From Halobacteriales archaeon (GTDB lineage Archaea; Halobacteriota; Halobacteria; Halorutilales; JAHENH01): 24,687 nt of DNA. The number at the start of each line of letters is the position of its first letter. The stretch's first letter is position 1. Position numbers and translations under genes: made by a program. Positions 23,829-24,687 of the stretch are shown in pieces. The notes under the pieces were generated by a model. That model was not told where the DNA came from. It searched no databases and was given only the letters and a program-made list of their open reading frames with translations. The stretch is from positions 1 through 24,687 of the forward strand of contig JAHENH010000031.1 of the NCBI GenBank assembly GCA_018609935.1, read 5' to 3'.

Positions 23829-24687
23829 GTATTTTTAGTGCAATAGACCAAGAAAAAGAAGTAGAAGAGAAAGATTTTACACCTAAACTAGAGCCGGAAC
23901 CCACATGGTGTCCAGGTTGTGGAGATTTCGGTGTGCTAGATGCGTTAAAAGGTGCGATGACAGATCTAGGTAAATCTCCCGAAGAAATACTCCTAGTTTC
24001 AGGTATAGGTTGCTCAGGAAAAGTCTCAAGCTATTTTGAAAGCTATGGATTCCACACAATACATGGTCGTCCACTACCTGTAGCAAGAGCAGCAAAAATG
24101 ATAAATCCAGAACTAACAGTTATAGCAGCAGGAGGTGACGGAGACGGATACGGTATAGGAGGTAATCATTGGCTACATACAGCAAAAGAAAACCACGACA
24201 TAATATATATAGTATTTAACAACGAGGTCTTTGGACTGACAAAAGGACAGCCCTCTCCAACTAGCCCAAAAGGTCAAAAAGGAAAAACAATGCCAGAAGG
24301 TAATGCAAAAGACCCGGTACGCCCATTATCGACTTCACTGTCAGCTGGAGCAAGCTATATAGCCAGAACTGCGGCCGTAAACCCTAGACAAGCAAAAGAA
24401 ATAATAAAAGAAGGAGTTAAACATAATGGATTTGCACATATAGATTTCCTAACCCAATGTCCAACATGGAATAAAGCAGCTAAAGAATACGTACCATATA
24501 TAGATATACAACAAGACGACGAATATAACCACGATCCAAGCGAAAGTAGAGAGGCATCATATAAAATAATGAGAGAAACAGAAGAAGCACTATATGAAGG
24601 AAAAGTACTAACAGGAAGATATCACATAGATAAATCCAGACCATCCTACCACAAAGAAAAACAACAAAGAGGATCACTACCTAAAAA
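23825..24687 (+). CDS. porB: 2-oxoacid:ferredoxin oxidoreductase beta, truncated by window end
   Basis: This is the thiamine-diphosphate-binding subunit of the same complex. Its ATG overlaps the alpha stop (ATGA), so the two are translationally coupled. The frame stays open for 287 codons to the window edge, leaving perhaps 20-30 residues out of view. Motifs: PTWCPGCGDFGVLDALK (Cys29 and Cys32, iron-sulfur ligands), SGIGCSGKVSSY, HTIHGRPLPVARAAK, the TPP/Mg motif GGDGDGYGIGGNHWLHTA (103-120) ending in FNNEVFGLTKGQ (131-142), then SPTSPKG and FLTQCPTWNK. All are complete. Pyruvate versus 2-oxoglutarate specificity is not settled by the sequence alone. Confidence 0.94.
   Translation, partial: MSIFSAIDQEKEVEEKDFTPKLEPEPTWCPGCGDFGVLDALKGAMTDLGKSPEEILLVSGIGCSGKVSSYFESYGFHTIHGRPLPVARAAKMINPELTVIAAGGDGDGYGIGGNHWLHTAKENHDIIYIVFNNEVFGLTKGQPSPTSPKGQKGKTMPEGNAKDPVRPLSTSLSAGASYIARTAAVNPRQAKEIIKEGVKHNGFAHIDFLTQCPTWNKAAKEYVPYIDIQQDDEYNHDPSESREASYKIMRETEEALYEGKVLTGRYHIDKSRPSYHKEKQQRGSLPK

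Noticed and set aside
23883..24677. Minus-strand ORFs of 65-70 codons near the window end
   Set aside because: They are antisense to the ferredoxin oxidoreductase beta gene, which is open to the window edge with all family motifs.
1..24687. CRISPR array, defence island or prophage
   Set aside because: No regularly spaced repeats, cas genes, restriction enzymes or phage structural genes were found on either strand.

Overview
The window is archaeal and most resembles a low-G+C relative of the Haloarchaea. Several proteins read like haloarchaeal orthologues: uS15, an isocitrate lyase with KRCGH, the fused-subunit 2-oxoacid:ferredoxin oxidoreductase, an MptD-type dihydroneopterin aldolase, an AN1-rhomboid, and two small proteins I relate to haloarchaea-restricted families. 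The DNA, however, is strongly A+T-rich and most proteins are rich in Lys, Ile and Asn rather than acidic and Arg-rich. A lineage such as the marine sister group of Haloarchaea (Hikarchaeia / Marine Group IV) would fit. This is inference from remembered family resemblance, not from a tree.

Layout. 1-3.7 kb: a small unknown gene converging on a large FAD/Fe-S 2-hydroxyacid dehydrogenase. 3.7-7.0 kb (+ strand): thioredoxin-like protein, RdgB/HAM1 nucleotide pyrophosphatase, uS15, the KEOPS subunit Pcc1, tRNA-Arg(UCU) and a cis-prenyltransferase (UppS). 7.1-10.15 kb (- strand): an aldo/keto reductase pseudogene downstream of an isocitrate lyase / malyl-CoA-lyase-like operon. 10.6-11.7 kb: a DUF99 protein and a small DUF5788-like protein. 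11.8-12.9 kb: a heavily decayed IS605-type tnpB, not annotatable as an ORF but readable in pieces. 13.1-21.8 kb: AN1-rhomboid on +, then on - two adjoining small haloarchaeal-type proteins, MptD, two aminotransferases, an acyl-CoA thioesterase, a Gfo/Idh/MocA-type oxidoreductase and an M32 carboxypeptidase. 21.9 kb to the end (+): 2-oxoacid:ferredoxin oxidoreductase alpha and beta; beta runs off the window.

Metabolic theme. Isocitrate lyase makes glyoxylate and succinate, and the adjacent CitE/Mcl-family protein could condense glyoxylate with acetyl-CoA. The class V aminotransferase belongs to the alanine/serine-glyoxylate family, and the FAD/Fe-S enzyme belongs to the glycolate/D-lactate oxidase superfamily. 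Together with pyruvate-type ferredoxin oxidoreductase this suggests an aerobic heterotroph using acetate or other two- and three-carbon acids. No CRISPR array, phage or defence island was seen. I found no convincing wholly new system. The most notable items are the tnpB relic, the isocitrate lyase/Mcl pairing with very different residue composition in the two genes, and the aldo/keto reductase broken twice at A-runs.
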